From W0P28-013 sp963638355 (lineage in GTDB: Bacteria; Bacteroidota; Bacteroidia; Bacteroidales; Paludibacteraceae): 64,000 nucleotides of DNA. Each line of letters begins with the position of its first letter. The stretch's first letter is position 1. Below the pieces are notes generated by a model, which searched no databases, was not told where the DNA came from, and worked only from the letters and a program-made list of their open reading frames with translations. A program made the translations under genes and the position numbers. The DNA lies in assembly GCA_963638355.1 (NCBI GenBank), contig CAVHRT010000001.1, forward strand, positions 1-64,000, given 5' to 3'. Shown piece by piece: positions 24,922 through 34,054 of the stretch.

Positions 24922-24929
24922 TACATTTG
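24922..24929 (+). promoter_or_regulatory. -7 box for dtd
   Basis: TACATTTG followed by C, exact TAnnTTTG match, 19 bases before the dtd ATG; it lies in the short gap behind the previous stop. Confidence 0.5.
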
Positions 24930-24947
24930 CAAAATGATTAGTTGAAA

Positions 24948-25397
24948 ATGCGAATCCTCATTCAGCGCGTGGCGAACGCATCGGTTACGATAGATGGTCA
25001 GCTGAAATCGGCCATTGGGCGCGGATTGTTGGTGCTGCTTGGCATCGAAGAGAGCGATGGCGAAGCCGATATTGACTATCTGACCAACAAAATGGTGAAT
25101 TTGCGCATCTTTCCCGACGAGGCTGGTGTGATGAACCGCTCGTTGATTGATGTTGGTGGCGAATTGTTGGTGGTGAGCCAATTTACGCTCTACGCACAGA
25201 CTGCCAAAGGCAATCGCCCGTCGTACATTCGAGCAGCAAAAGGTGAAATCTCCGAGCCGCTCTATGAGCGATTTTGTGCAGTGGCGCAACAAAAGCTCGG
25301 TCGCGAGGTGAAGACTGGAACGTTTGGCGCTGATATGCAAGTCGCGCTTGTAAACGATGGACCAGTCACAATCTGGATCGACTCTAAGAATAATTAA
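24948..25397 (+). CDS. dtd: D-aminoacyl-tRNA deacylase
   Basis: 149 residues from the ATG at 24948; a TTG two codons upstream was not used. The enzyme removes D-amino acids from charged tRNAs. Family motifs: MRILIQRV start, LLVLLGIEESD, the catalytic VSQFTLYAQTAKGNRPSY (about 79-96) and the late GxP-type NDGPVTIWID. Full length and intact. Confidence 0.97.
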   Translation: MRILIQRVANASVTIDGQLKSAIGRGLLVLLGIEESDGEADIDYLTNKMVNLRIFPDEAGVMNRSLIDVGGELLVVSQFTLYAQTAKGNRPSYIRAAKGEISEPLYERFCAVAQQKLGREVKTGTFGADMQVALVNDGPVTIWIDSKNN

Positions 25398-25508
25398 GAA
25401 TTTAGAATTAGTGGTGAGCGTAGTCAGCCTACACTTTATACACTTTTTACTTTATAGACTTTACACTGATTAAATCAACAAAATTGATAACCTAAAAACA
25501 CTTTTATC

Positions 25509-26393
25509 ATGGAAAAAATGAAAGAACTGTATGCTCAGTACAACTGCAACCTGAACGATGCCGAAGTGAAGGCCGCTGTCGACAAAATTGTGGCTGAAAA
25601 CTTTGAGCGCAACAACAATCGCGAGGTTTGGAAACAGTGCTTGCACTCTATCGACTTGACTTCGCTGAATGGCACCGATACCGAGCAGAAAATCGGCACA
25701 ATGATGCAAAAAGTGAACGATTTCAACCAGAATTTCCCCGATCTGCCAAATGTGGCTGCCGTGTGCGTCTATCCCGCTTTGGTTCCCGTGTCGCGCGCCG
25801 TGCTCGATCGCGAAAATGGCGTTCACATTGCCGCTGTGTCGGCTTGTTTCCCAGCTTCGCAATCGTTTATCGAGGTGAAAGTGGCCGAAACTGCCATGAC
25901 CGTGAAGGCTGGTGCCGACGAGATTGACGTGGTCATCTCCATTGGCAAATTTTTCAGCGGATTGCATAGCGAGGTCTACGACGAATTGCGCGAACTGAAA
26001 GCCGCTTGTGGCAAGGCACATCTGAAAGTGATTCTCGAAAGCGGTGCCATGCACAACGCCGTCGAGGTGAAACAGGCCTCGCTGCTTGCCATTGCCGCTG
26101 GCGCCGATTTCATCAAGACATCGACTGGCAAAACCGAACCCGCAGCCACGCTCGAGGCAGCCTATGTAATGTGCGGTGCCATAAAAGAGTACTACGAAAA
26201 AACTGGTATCAAAATCGGTTTCAAACCCGCTGGTGGCGTATCGACAACCGATGAGGCCGTGAAATTCTATTGCATTGTCGAGGCTGTTTTGGGCAAAGAG
26301 TGGCTCAACAACACGCTCTTCCGCTTTGGTGCAAGCCGCTTGGCCAACAACCTGCTCAGCAGCATCGAAGGCAAAGAGGTGAAATATTTTTAG
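25509..26393 (+). CDS. deoC: Deoxyribose-phosphate aldolase
   Basis: 294 residues, the longer DeoC form found in Bacteroidales. It cleaves 2-deoxyribose-5-phosphate to glyceraldehyde-3-phosphate and acetaldehyde. Motifs: HSIDLTSLNGTDT near 47, AAVCVYPALV near 84, GADEIDVVISIGKFFSG near 137, the Schiff-base lysine in DFIKTSTGK (about 199) and FKPAGGVST. No nucleoside phosphorylase is adjacent. A truncated FISUMP gene follows 40 bases later. Confidence 0.96.
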   Translation: MEKMKELYAQYNCNLNDAEVKAAVDKIVAENFERNNNREVWKQCLHSIDLTSLNGTDTEQKIGTMMQKVNDFNQNFPDLPNVAAVCVYPALVPVSRAVLDRENGVHIAAVSACFPASQSFIEVKVAETAMTVKAGADEIDVVISIGKFFSGLHSEVYDELRELKAACGKAHLKVILESGAMHNAVEVKQASLLAIAAGADFIKTSTGKTEPAATLEAAYVMCGAIKEYYEKTGIKIGFKPAGGVSTTDEAVKFYCIVEAVLGKEWLNNTLFRFGASRLANNLLSSIEGKEVKYF

Positions 26394-26433
26394 AACGTAA
26401 CTTTCGATAGTTAATAAAGTTACCATAGATGGC

Positions 26434-27030
26434 GTGACTGTGTCAGGTTCTATTGCTAGTCACGACTATGTCGATCTTGGCTTGAGCGTGAAATGGGCAA
26501 CCTGCAATTTGGATGCAACCAAACCTGAAGAATTTGGTAACTATTATGCTTGGGGCGAAACCGCTTCGAAAAGTGATTATTCGTGGAGTACCTACAAGCA
26601 TGGCTCTGACTTCGATGCATTGACTAAATACTGCAACAATAGCAGCTACGGCACGGAGGATAACTTGACCACTCTCGAGGCAGCCGACGATGCCGCAACC
26701 GCCAACTGGGGCAGTGAATGGCGCATGCCAACAATTGATGAATGGCAGGAGTTGATAAGCGATTGCTCTTGGAAATGGGTAAGCCTAAACGAGATAGATG
26801 GATACGAGGTGAAAAGTAGCAAAAACGGAAACACACTGTTTCTCCCCGCGGCTAGCTGTTTCCGCGCCGAGGAATTGGGCTATCCAAGCGCACATGGATG
26901 CTATTGGTCGAGTTCGCTTGGCACAGACAACCCAAGCGGTGCACAGAGCGTGTTCTTCTACTCTGGCAAGCACTATACGGGCAACAGCAGTCGCTGCTAT
27001 CTTCAGACCATTCGCCCTGTGAGCAAGTAA
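26434..27030 (+). CDS. FISUMP-domain protein without signal peptide (possible fragment)
   Basis: 198 residues from a GTG start. It is a clear paralogue of the lipoprotein at 23648: HDYVDLGLSVKWATCNLDA, EEFGNYYAWGE, NWGSEWRMPTIDEWQELI, GCYWSSSLG, TIRPVSK. There is no signal peptide. The frame stays open upstream to 26401 and reads KVTIDGVTVSG, which looks like the linker that precedes FISUMP domains in longer proteins. So this may be the surviving end of a bigger secreted protein, its 5' part lost next to deoC. The start codon given is only a guess and expression is uncertain. Confidence 0.6.
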   Translation: MTVSGSIASHDYVDLGLSVKWATCNLDATKPEEFGNYYAWGETASKSDYSWSTYKHGSDFDALTKYCNNSSYGTEDNLTTLEAADDAATANWGSEWRMPTIDEWQELISDCSWKWVSLNEIDGYEVKSSKNGNTLFLPAASCFRAEELGYPSAHGCYWSSSLGTDNPSGAQSVFFYSGKHYTGNSSRCYLQTIRPVSK

Positions 27031-27055
27031 ATTTGCATTCGCATAAAAAAGATTT

Positions 27056-27083
27056 GTAGGGACGCGCCTCGGCACGCCCCTAC
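27056..27083. repeat. REP-like palindrome, copy 3
   Basis: Arms GTAGGGACGCGCC (27056-27068) and GGCACGCCCCTAC (27071-27083), two mismatched pairs, with flanking AAGATT/AATCTT extending the stem. It lies between the convergent FISUMP gene and polA. Confidence 0.8.
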
Positions 27084-27139
27084 AATCTTTTATTGACTCA
27101 CATTCAATGATTCAATGATTCAATAATTCGATGATTGAT

Positions 27140-29941
27140 CTATCCGTGTGCTTCGAGCCAATTTTGACCGATGCCGATGTCTACTTTCAGCGGAATTTGC
27201 AGCGGATAGGCGCCTTCCATCTCTTCGCGGACAAGGTTTTTCACGCGTTCAATCTCATCGTTTGGCACATTGAAATTCAACTCGTCGTGCACCTGTAGAA
27301 TCATTTGCGTCTTCAGCCCTTCGCGCTCTAGGCGGTCGGCTATGCGCACCATGGCAATTTTTATGATGTCGGCTGCTGAGCCTTGAATCGGTGCATTTAT
27401 GGCATTGCGTTCGGCAAAACCGCGCACTGTGGCGTTGTGCGAATTGATATCTGGCAGAAAGCGTTTGCGGTGAAAAATGGTCTCGACAAAACCCTGCTTG
27501 TGCGCTTGTGCAATGGCACGATCCATGTAGGCTTTCACCTGCGGAAATGTGGCGAAATAGCCATCGATCAACTCTTTGGCTTCAGCACGCGGAATGCCCA
27601 ATCGCTCCGAAAGTCCGAAGGTGGAAATGCCGTAGATGATGCCGAAATTGGCAGTTTTGGCCTTGCGACGCATGTCGGAGGTTACCTCTTCAATTGGCAC
27701 ATGGTAGATGTTGGCAGCCGTGGCGGCATGAATGTCGTGGTCGGCACGGAAGGCGGCAAGCATGTTTTCGTCGCCGCTCAAGTGCGCCATTATGCGCAGT
27801 TCTACCTGCGAATAGTCGGCACTCAGGAACACGCAACCTTGCTCGGCGATGAACGCTCGACGAATCTCTTTGCCCTGCTCGTCGCGAACGGGAATGTTCT
27901 GCAGATTTGGGTTGCTCGAACTCAATCGGCCCGTGGCGGTAACCGTTTGGTTGAACGAGGTGTGTACTTTTCCCGTCTCGGGATTGATGAGTGCTGGCAG
28001 CGCATCAATGTAGGTCGAGAGCAGTTTTTTCAGGCCGCGATAATCGAGAATTTTTCCAACAATCGGGTGTTTGCCGCGCAGTGCCTCGAGCGTCTCCTCA
28101 TCGGTAACATATTGTCCTGTCTTGGTTTTCTTGGCTTTCTCTACTATTTTCAGGCGGTCGAAAAGTAACTCGCCAATCTGTTTTGGCGAACTTACATTGA
28201 TGGGACAATCGGCCATTTGCTTTATTTCGCGTTCGATGTTTTGCAGCGTGGCGGTCATGGTTTCCGACGATTGCGCTAGTGCAAAATCGTCGATTAAAAC
28301 GCCATTTTTCTCCATTTTTGCCAACACGCGAACTAGCGGCATTTCGATGTCGTAGAAGAGGTGCTCGAGTTGATTTTCAGCGATTTTATCGACTAAAATC
28401 TGTTTCAATTGCAGTGTGATGTCGGCATCTTCGGCGGCGTATTCGGCAATTTTTGGCACAGGCACGCAGTCCATGGTCAGCTGATTTTTGCCTTTTGCGC
28501 CAATCAGTTCTTCGATGTGAATGGTGCGGTAGTGCAGCATTATTTCGGCCATGTAGTCCATGCCGTGGCGCAGTTCGGGATTTAGCAGATAGTGCGCCAC
28601 CATGGTGTCGAACAGTCGTCCCTGAACGGTGATGCCGTAGCGGTCGAGTATCAGCAGGTCGAATTTGACGTTTTGCCCGATTTTATCGATGTTTTTTGCC
28701 TCATAAATGGGACGGAAACGCTCTAAGATTTTCTGCGCTTCGGTGCGATTTTGCGGCAGCGGCACATAGAATGCTTTGTGCGCCTTCACGGCAAACGATA
28801 AGCCCACCAAATTAGCGCGGAAAATATCGATCGAAGTAGTTTCGGTGTCGAAACAGATTTCGCTCGATGCCGATAAAATGCCGATTAAATCGTCGATTTC
28901 GGCATCGGTTTGAATGGTTTTGTAGTCGTGAGCAATGGTCGCCACGCTGTCGAATGTCTGCACTTCGGTTTGTTGTGCTTCAGAAACTGAATTTTCGCCC
29001 ATTTCATCGGCAAAAAGTGAGCCTTGAGCAGTGTCTTTTGTCTTCGATTTTATCGGCGAAATTGGCGCACTCTCGTTGCCGAGTAGTTTGTTCAGTTGAC
29101 CACGAAATTCCAATTCGGTGAAAAGTGCGATGAGTGCCTCGCGATCGGGTTCTTTGCGGCGCAATTCTTCTTCGTTGAACTCAATTGGCACATCGGTTTT
29201 GATGGTCGCAAGGAAGCGCGAAAACTCGATTTTATCGCGATTTTCTTCTATTTTTGTCTTCAATGCGCCCTTCAGTTGGTCTGTGTGCTGCAGTAGATTT
29301 TCGATGCTACCGAAGTCGTTGAGCAGTTTCACCGCAGTTTTTTCGCCCACGCCGGGACAGCCCGGAATGTTGTCGGCCGTGTCGCCCATCAGTCCCAGCA
29401 GATCGATGACCTGCTCCACGCGCTGAAGTCCCCATTTTTCAAGTACTTCAGGCATGCCGAGCGTGTCGAAACCATTGCCGCCAAATTTCGGTTTGTAGAT
29501 GAACGAATGCTCCGAAACTAACTGCCCGTAATCCTTATCGGAAGTCATCATGTAGGTGTCAAAACCTTGATTTTCGGCCATTTTTGCGAGCGTTCCAACC
29601 ACATCATCGGCCTCGAAACCAGCCACTTGCACCACTGGAATGCGATATGCCTCGACCATCTGTTTGATGATTGGCACCGATTGGCGAATGACTTCAGGCG
29701 TCTCTTCGCGCTGCGCCTTGTATTGCGCGTAGGCCTCGTGGCGGAAAGTCGGTCCCGAAGGGTCGAAACAGACCGCAATGTGCGTTGGATTTTCGCGATT
29801 AAGCACATCTTGAAGCGTGTTCAAAAAACCGTAAATAGCCGATGTGTTCAGCCCTTTCGAGTTGGTGCGCGGATTTTTGATGAACGCATAGTAGGCGCGA
29901 TAAATCATCGCATAAGCATCGATAAGAAAAAGACGATTCAT
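27140..29941 (-). CDS. polA: DNA polymerase I
   Basis: 933 residues with all three domains. N-terminal 5'-3' exonuclease (about 1-290: FLIDAYAMIYRAYYA, DKDYGQLV, GLMGDTADNIPGCPGVGEKTA). 3'-5' exonuclease-like domain with FDTETTSID near 370, so the proofreading acidic pair seems kept. Polymerase domain with TATGRLSSSNPNLQNIPVR, the catalytic SADYSQVELRIMAHLS, RRKAKTANFGIIYG and QVHDELNFNVP. It fills gaps in replication and excision repair. Stand-alone gene; the palindromic repeat lies beyond its stop. Confidence 0.97.
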   Translation of the reverse strand: MNRLFLIDAYAMIYRAYYAFIKNPRTNSKGLNTSAIYGFLNTLQDVLNRENPTHIAVCFDPSGPTFRHEAYAQYKAQREETPEVIRQSVPIIKQMVEAYRIPVVQVAGFEADDVVGTLAKMAENQGFDTYMMTSDKDYGQLVSEHSFIYKPKFGGNGFDTLGMPEVLEKWGLQRVEQVIDLLGLMGDTADNIPGCPGVGEKTAVKLLNDFGSIENLLQHTDQLKGALKTKIEENRDKIEFSRFLATIKTDVPIEFNEEELRRKEPDREALIALFTELEFRGQLNKLLGNESAPISPIKSKTKDTAQGSLFADEMGENSVSEAQQTEVQTFDSVATIAHDYKTIQTDAEIDDLIGILSASSEICFDTETTSIDIFRANLVGLSFAVKAHKAFYVPLPQNRTEAQKILERFRPIYEAKNIDKIGQNVKFDLLILDRYGITVQGRLFDTMVAHYLLNPELRHGMDYMAEIMLHYRTIHIEELIGAKGKNQLTMDCVPVPKIAEYAAEDADITLQLKQILVDKIAENQLEHLFYDIEMPLVRVLAKMEKNGVLIDDFALAQSSETMTATLQNIEREIKQMADCPINVSSPKQIGELLFDRLKIVEKAKKTKTGQYVTDEETLEALRGKHPIVGKILDYRGLKKLLSTYIDALPALINPETGKVHTSFNQTVTATGRLSSSNPNLQNIPVRDEQGKEIRRAFIAEQGCVFLSADYSQVELRIMAHLSGDENMLAAFRADHDIHAATAANIYHVPIEEVTSDMRRKAKTANFGIIYGISTFGLSERLGIPRAEAKELIDGYFATFPQVKAYMDRAIAQAHKQGFVETIFHRKRFLPDINSHNATVRGFAERNAINAPIQGSAADIIKIAMVRIADRLEREGLKTQMILQVHDELNFNVPNDEIERVKNLVREEMEGAYPLQIPLKVDIGIGQNWLEAHG

Positions 29942-30075
29942 GGTTTGGAATAAGGAGCAAAGAATAAAGACAATTTAATTGATAATTGATAATTGAAAAT
30001 TGATAATGCGCAGTTCTGACGGGTTCACCGCACTAATCTTCAAATTTTCAAATCTTCAAATGAACAATCAATTAA

Positions 30076-30861
30076 TTAATCTATTTCCGCGATTTTATCG
30101 GTAGAATTTGCAACTTCTGGTCCTTCTTCTTCGGTGGTAAGTTCGCGGTAGATTACGGCGTCGCAACCCAGTGCCCAAACGGCGATGATGATATTTACAA
30201 CCAACATCAGCAAAATGTACCACCAAGCCGTTGTCACTGCTTCCTCGGTTGCAGTTTCGTACTCGTTCATTGCTGTTTCATAAACATCTAACACGGCAAG
30301 AGGATCGTTTGGATCGGCGATTGGATCGTTGAACGTGGCTTCGAAGATCTCTTCGTAATTTGGCTTGTTTTGTTCTTCGTAGATGACTTGCGAAATGCTC
30401 AGAATTATCGGTATGATTCCGAGAATGAGCGAGATGGCGAAAATTCTCCATTTGTTGCCGTAGGTTAGTGTGTTGCTTCGTGTGAGCGCTTCGGTGGGCG
30501 ACAGACCTTTGTCAATCACCAAATAAATGCCCAATCCCCAAGCAATGCTCACTACAAAGGCTGGAATGATGCCGCAGAAAATGAGCAGCACAATCGCCAA
30601 CAGTTCGAGCGCAAAAAGCAGAATAACCTCGCCCATCATTTTGCGGTATTTCGACTCGAAAATGAACAGCGGCGAAATGGTTTTGCCCTGCGATAGCGCC
30701 ACTGGAATGCTGTAGATGGCAATGGTGGTGCCGACATTGATGTATGGAACCCAGATGGTGAGTATCCACAGAACGATGGCGCCAAGAACCGACAGACAAT
30801 TTTTCAAACCAAGCGAAAAACCTTCGCTCAGCACAGGCAGAATTTGAAGTTTCTTTTTCAT
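30076..30861 (-). CDS. Multi-pass membrane protein, unknown function
   Basis: 261 residues with about five hydrophobic segments (near 18-50, 78-100, 102-120, 140-160, 212-235) and a charged, Glu-rich stretch between the last two (NKPNYEEIFE to EEAVTT), plus an acidic C-terminal tail. LSEGFSLGLKNCLSVLGAIVL and KGLSPTEALTRSNTLTYGNKWRIF resemble the short amphipathic repeats of DUF975-like and YciC-like membrane proteins, but I cannot assign a family firmly. It starts 31 bases after the stop of the DUF2851 gene, so the two are probably co-transcribed. Confidence 0.7.
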   Translation of the reverse strand: MKKKLQILPVLSEGFSLGLKNCLSVLGAIVLWILTIWVPYINVGTTIAIYSIPVALSQGKTISPLFIFESKYRKMMGEVILLFALELLAIVLLIFCGIIPAFVVSIAWGLGIYLVIDKGLSPTEALTRSNTLTYGNKWRIFAISLILGIIPIILSISQVIYEEQNKPNYEEIFEATFNDPIADPNDPLAVLDVYETAMNEYETATEEAVTTAWWYILLMLVVNIIIAVWALGCDAVIYRELTTEEEGPEVANSTDKIAEID

Positions 30862-30892
30862 AATTTTTGAAATTTAAAGGGTGAATAATTTT

Positions 30893-32164
30893 TTAGTCAG
30901 CGATTTTTTTGAAGACAAAATTTGCAAAGCGGCAACGCAGGCAGTTGTGTGTGTCGCAGTAGGCGCGTTTCAGCTGAATGAGTGCTTGCGTGTCGGCGGC
31001 CGACTGCGGCATAATGCCTTCGGCTGCAAAACCATCGACAATGTGATTTTTCTCGGCAGGTAGATTGCTCAGCAGATCGATGGCGCGCTGCGTGGTGCGC
31101 TCGTCGTTGTGCGTGCGACCATAGCAAAACAGAAATGGCGCAACCGTATTTATCAGCAAAAGATTGATGCTATGTTCCGCTAAACGCTTCGGTTTTGATT
31201 TCGATTCTTCGCCAAAACGGTAGTGTGTGAGCCAATAGTCCGATGTTTCGCACTCGAATAGTTGGCGCAGCGAGTTTTCATCGTCAGTGGCGATAATTTG
31301 TGAGAAAAGTCGGTGCGAACGATATGCTAAATTGCCCAATTGCGACAGCCGAATGGTCGGGAAATTGGCGGGACGCAATCGCAAAAATTTCCACAGCGAT
31401 GCGTCGATTGGCGTAAGGTTGAATTTGGCTTTCAGAAAATTGTATTCGTGCAGCAGTTGCGCCTGATAATCGTCTTTGGGAGTGCCGCCAAGCATTCCAG
31501 CCTGACCGAAAAGCAGTGCTTCAATCTGCATCGGATTGTTGCGGTGCTTGCCGATGATGGCCAGCGGCAGCGATTTTGCCAATCGTTCGAAGGCAAAGGC
31601 ATTGGTCGAGAAGCCAAAATTTCGTGCCAAAACCGTGTAGAATGCCTCGTCCCAATCGTTGGTGGTTTGCTGCAAAAGCGCCTCGATGGCGTGCGTTTTT
31701 TGTTCCAATCGTTCTATCAGCAGGCGATCGAGCCACGCCATTTTTTCGGCTTCGGGAACGCTTTTCAGACTATCGGCGCAGCGCACAAAACGCGTTTCGC
31801 TCATCAGTTGTTCGTAGGTGGCGGCGAGTTCGGGCGCAAAACGCAGTTGCATCTGCGGAATGGTCTGTCCATCGGCGCGGGCAATGGTGCAATCGGACTC
31901 CAAAACCACATGCAGCACCACCGAATTGTAGGCGCGGTCGGTGGAGTGACCATGTCGTAGCCAATCGCTGGCGCGGTGGTGAAACTCCACATTGCCAGCC
32001 CACAATGTGCCATCGATTTTCACCTTGGCGTTGAACACGTCGGGTCCAGCGTCGGTGTTGCGTTGCCCCGTGTCGATTATCTCCACTGGCCGCCCATCGA
32101 TGGTAGTTTGCTGCGGTGCGAAACGCTTGCTAAACCACACATATTGCAGAAATTGCTCGTTCAT
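30893..32164 (-). CDS. DUF2851 family protein
   Basis: 423 residues from the ATG at 32164. A longer reading frame upstream (to 32455) has no homology and crosses the neighbouring gene's end, so it was rejected. The start MNEQFLQYVWFSKRF, then DTGQRNTDAGPDVFNAKVKIDGTLWAGNVEFH, is typical of DUF2851, a Bacteroidota family with a nuclease-like N-terminal motif (the D-A-G-P-D-x-x-x-A-x-v and G-x-V-E-x-H elements recall PD-(D/E)xK folds). Four cysteines near the C-terminus (YCDTHNCLRCRF) could bind metal. Function unknown. The -7 box lies only a few bases before the start codon. Confidence 0.8.
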   Translation of the reverse strand: MNEQFLQYVWFSKRFAPQQTTIDGRPVEIIDTGQRNTDAGPDVFNAKVKIDGTLWAGNVEFHHRASDWLRHGHSTDRAYNSVVLHVVLESDCTIARADGQTIPQMQLRFAPELAATYEQLMSETRFVRCADSLKSVPEAEKMAWLDRLLIERLEQKTHAIEALLQQTTNDWDEAFYTVLARNFGFSTNAFAFERLAKSLPLAIIGKHRNNPMQIEALLFGQAGMLGGTPKDDYQAQLLHEYNFLKAKFNLTPIDASLWKFLRLRPANFPTIRLSQLGNLAYRSHRLFSQIIATDDENSLRQLFECETSDYWLTHYRFGEESKSKPKRLAEHSINLLLINTVAPFLFCYGRTHNDERTTQRAIDLLSNLPAEKNHIVDGFAAEGIMPQSAADTQALIQLKRAYCDTHNCLRCRFANFVFKKIAD

Positions 32165-32168
32165 TTTG

Positions 32169-32176
32169 CAAAGATA
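32169..32176 (-). promoter_or_regulatory. -7 box directly before the DUF2851 start
   Basis: Minus-strand TATCTTTG, exact TAnnTTTG, ending 4 bases before the ATG. The transcription start would fall on or next to the start codon, so the message may be leaderless. Confidence 0.55.
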
Positions 32177-32271
32177 GTGTTTTTTTGCAAAAGTGGCAAG
32201 GTGGGGTGGATAGGATTGCGTAGCGCAGGAAATTTTTCTCCTGCGCTCGTTGTTTTTTAGGTTTTGCGATC

Positions 32272-32829
32272 TTACAAATTCAGTGTCTTCACTACGCGGC
32301 ATGGATTGCCAACGGCTATCGAGTTGTCGGGAATGTCGCGAACCACTACCGAGCCAGCGCCAATGGTGCAATTGTTGCCAATGGTTACGCCGGGCAAAAT
32401 GGTTACCGAGCCGCCAATCCAGCAGTTGCGACCAATGGTTACGGGTTTTGCCCACTCTTGGCGCGTGTTGCGTTCGATGGGAATTGTGCTATGGCAAGCA
32501 GTGTAGATGCTCACATTTGGCCCGATGAAAGCGTCGTCGCCAATGCGCACTTCGGCCTCGTCGAGCACTGTGAAACGGAAGTTGATGAACACGCGATGCC
32601 CCAAATGTATGTGGCTGCCGTAGTCGCATAGGAATGGTTGCAGAATGGTGCAATCGTCGTGAAAAGTGCCCAACAATTGCTGTAGAATCTGGTGCAGTTC
32701 GGCGGTTTGGTTGGGCTGCGTGTTGTTGTAACGCCACAGCGCATCTTTGCACGCTCTGATTTCGCAGAGCAACTCTTCGTCGCAGGCATCGTAGATTTGC
32801 CCAGCGAGCATTTTCTCTTTTTCAGTCAT
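32272..32829 (-). CDS. Sugar O-acetyltransferase (Maa/LacA/NodL type)
   Basis: 185 residues. N-terminal helical segment typical of maltose/galactoside acetyltransferases (MTEKEKMLAGQIYDACDEEL), then a left-handed beta-helix of hexapeptide repeats (IGDDAFIGPNVSIYTA, VTIGRNCWIGGSVTILPGVTIGNNCTIGAGSVV). The catalytic histidine would be in YTACHS. It transfers acetyl from acetyl-CoA to a sugar hydroxyl; the acceptor is not known. Own promoter-like box at 32913. Confidence 0.92.
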   Translation of the reverse strand: MTEKEKMLAGQIYDACDEELLCEIRACKDALWRYNNTQPNQTAELHQILQQLLGTFHDDCTILQPFLCDYGSHIHLGHRVFINFRFTVLDEAEVRIGDDAFIGPNVSIYTACHSTIPIERNTRQEWAKPVTIGRNCWIGGSVTILPGVTIGNNCTIGAGSVVVRDIPDNSIAVGNPCRVVKTLNL

Positions 32830-32912
32830 TTTGGGTAGATTTTTTAGATGATAGAATAAAGATGGCAGACTTTTTGCTTCCCATTTTTTTGATTGGGTTG
32901 CGAAAAGGGCGG

Positions 32913-32920
32913 CAAAGGTA
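32913..32920 (-). promoter_or_regulatory. -7 box for the sugar acetyltransferase
   Basis: Minus-strand TACCTTTG followed by C, exact match to TAnnTTTG, about 84 bases before the start. Confidence 0.55.
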
Positions 32921-33016
32921 CTGTTTTTTTCTGAAAAAGGAGTGTAACCGAATTCGTTTTCAATAAAAAATCATCGAAAAACGATAAAAATTTTGGTGGT
33001 TTCAAAAAAAATTTTT

Positions 33017-33024
33017 TACTTTGC
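33017..33024 (+). promoter_or_regulatory. -7 box for the DUF2975/XRE pair
   Basis: TTACTTTG followed by C, near-consensus, about 70 bases before the ATG at 33095. Confidence 0.5.
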
Positions 33025-33094
33025 AGCCCGAAAATCAAACAAAAAATTGCGATTGAGCAATTTTCAAACCCAAAAACTTAGAAACTACTTCGTG

Positions 33095-33757
33095 ATGAAA
33101 CGCATTCGCATACTCTGTTCGTTGTTGCTTTTGAGCCTTTTCATCGGCATTTTTCAGGAGTCGGTCATGTCGTTTGTCGAAGGTTTTCAGCTGGGACTGA
33201 ATGTCGCTGATTTCACCGAAAGCAATGGCATGGACGAGGACACTTTTGTGTCGCTCGATGTGAAACCCACTGCGCCGCAGTTGCAGCCAGAACTTTTGAA
33301 CGCCAGCGACAGCACGCTAGTAGTGATGGCACCATCGACGGTGGCGGTGTCGCTCTTCTATCCGCACGGACAAATGCATCGCACCGCATTGCAGCAGGGC
33401 ATCGCCATTTTTGGCACGGTGCTGAGTTTTGTGAGTGTCGGTATTTTCATCTACTTGATAGTGCTGTTGGTAAAAATCATTCTCTCGTTCCGCCGCGGGC
33501 AGATGTTCAACGAGCAGAATATTCGCCGAATAAACATCATTGGCATTGGATTTTTGGTGCTTGGCGTGCTGAATACGCTTTGGAGCGCGTTGAATGTCTA
33601 TCTGGCATCGAGTGTGGCAACGCTTCAAGGCTACGAATTTTCGTACGCCAAAGTGGTCGATTGGGACTACATCATCGTGGGATTTGTTATTTTGCTAATG
33701 AACGAGGTGCTACGCCTCGCCACCAACATGAAAAAGGAACAAGATTTGACCATCTAA
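33095..33757 (+). CDS. DUF2975 family membrane protein
   Basis: 220 residues from the ATG at 33095; the frame extends further up through the promoter region without homology. Four hydrophobic segments (about 4-28, 103-130, 145-170, 188-205), with a soluble loop between the first and second. The block KIILSFRRGQMFNEQNIRRINIIGIGFLVLG is typical of DUF2975 proteins. The XRE regulator follows 24 bases later. DUF2975 and a small XRE regulator next to it are a recurring pair in many bacteria; function is not established. Confidence 0.85.
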   Translation: MKRIRILCSLLLLSLFIGIFQESVMSFVEGFQLGLNVADFTESNGMDEDTFVSLDVKPTAPQLQPELLNASDSTLVVMAPSTVAVSLFYPHGQMHRTALQQGIAIFGTVLSFVSVGIFIYLIVLLVKIILSFRRGQMFNEQNIRRINIIGIGFLVLGVLNTLWSALNVYLASSVATLQGYEFSYAKVVDWDYIIVGFVILLMNEVLRLATNMKKEQDLTI

Positions 33758-33781
33758 ATTTTTTTGTGGGAGAGTAGAATT

Positions 33782-33997
33782 ATGCCGATAGTTGTGAATT
33801 TAGATGTGATGATGGCAAAGCGCAAAATGTCGCTCAACGAATTGTCGGAGCGGGTAGATGTTACGCCAGCCAACCTATCCATTTTGAAAACGGGCAAAGC
33901 CAAGGCCATTCGTTTCAGCACGCTCGAAGCCGTGTGCCGCGCCCTGAAGTGCCAGCCAGGCGACATTCTAGAATTTTCTGATGAAGAAAATAAGTAG
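33782..33997 (+). CDS. Small XRE-family (Cro/CI) transcriptional regulator
   Basis: 71 residues from the ATG at 33782. Nearly the whole protein is one helix-turn-helix domain: MMAKRKMSLNELSERVDVTPANLSILKTGKAKAIRFSTLEAVCRALKC in two stretches, ending CQPGDILEF, the pattern of YozG-like regulators. It probably controls its own operon with the DUF2975 gene. I saw no clear operator palindrome in front of the pair. Confidence 0.9.
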   Translation: MPIVVNLDVMMAKRKMSLNELSERVDVTPANLSILKTGKAKAIRFSTLEAVCRALKCQPGDILEFSDEENK

Positions 33998-34054
33998 TTA
34001 ATCGATTGATAATCAATAAATTATTCAATAAAAATCAAATCAAAATTTGATCGT

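Noticed and set aside
32165..32455. 97-residue N-terminal extension of the DUF2851 protein
   Set aside because: It runs through the promoter and into the sugar acetyltransferase gene; the family starts at MNEQFL.
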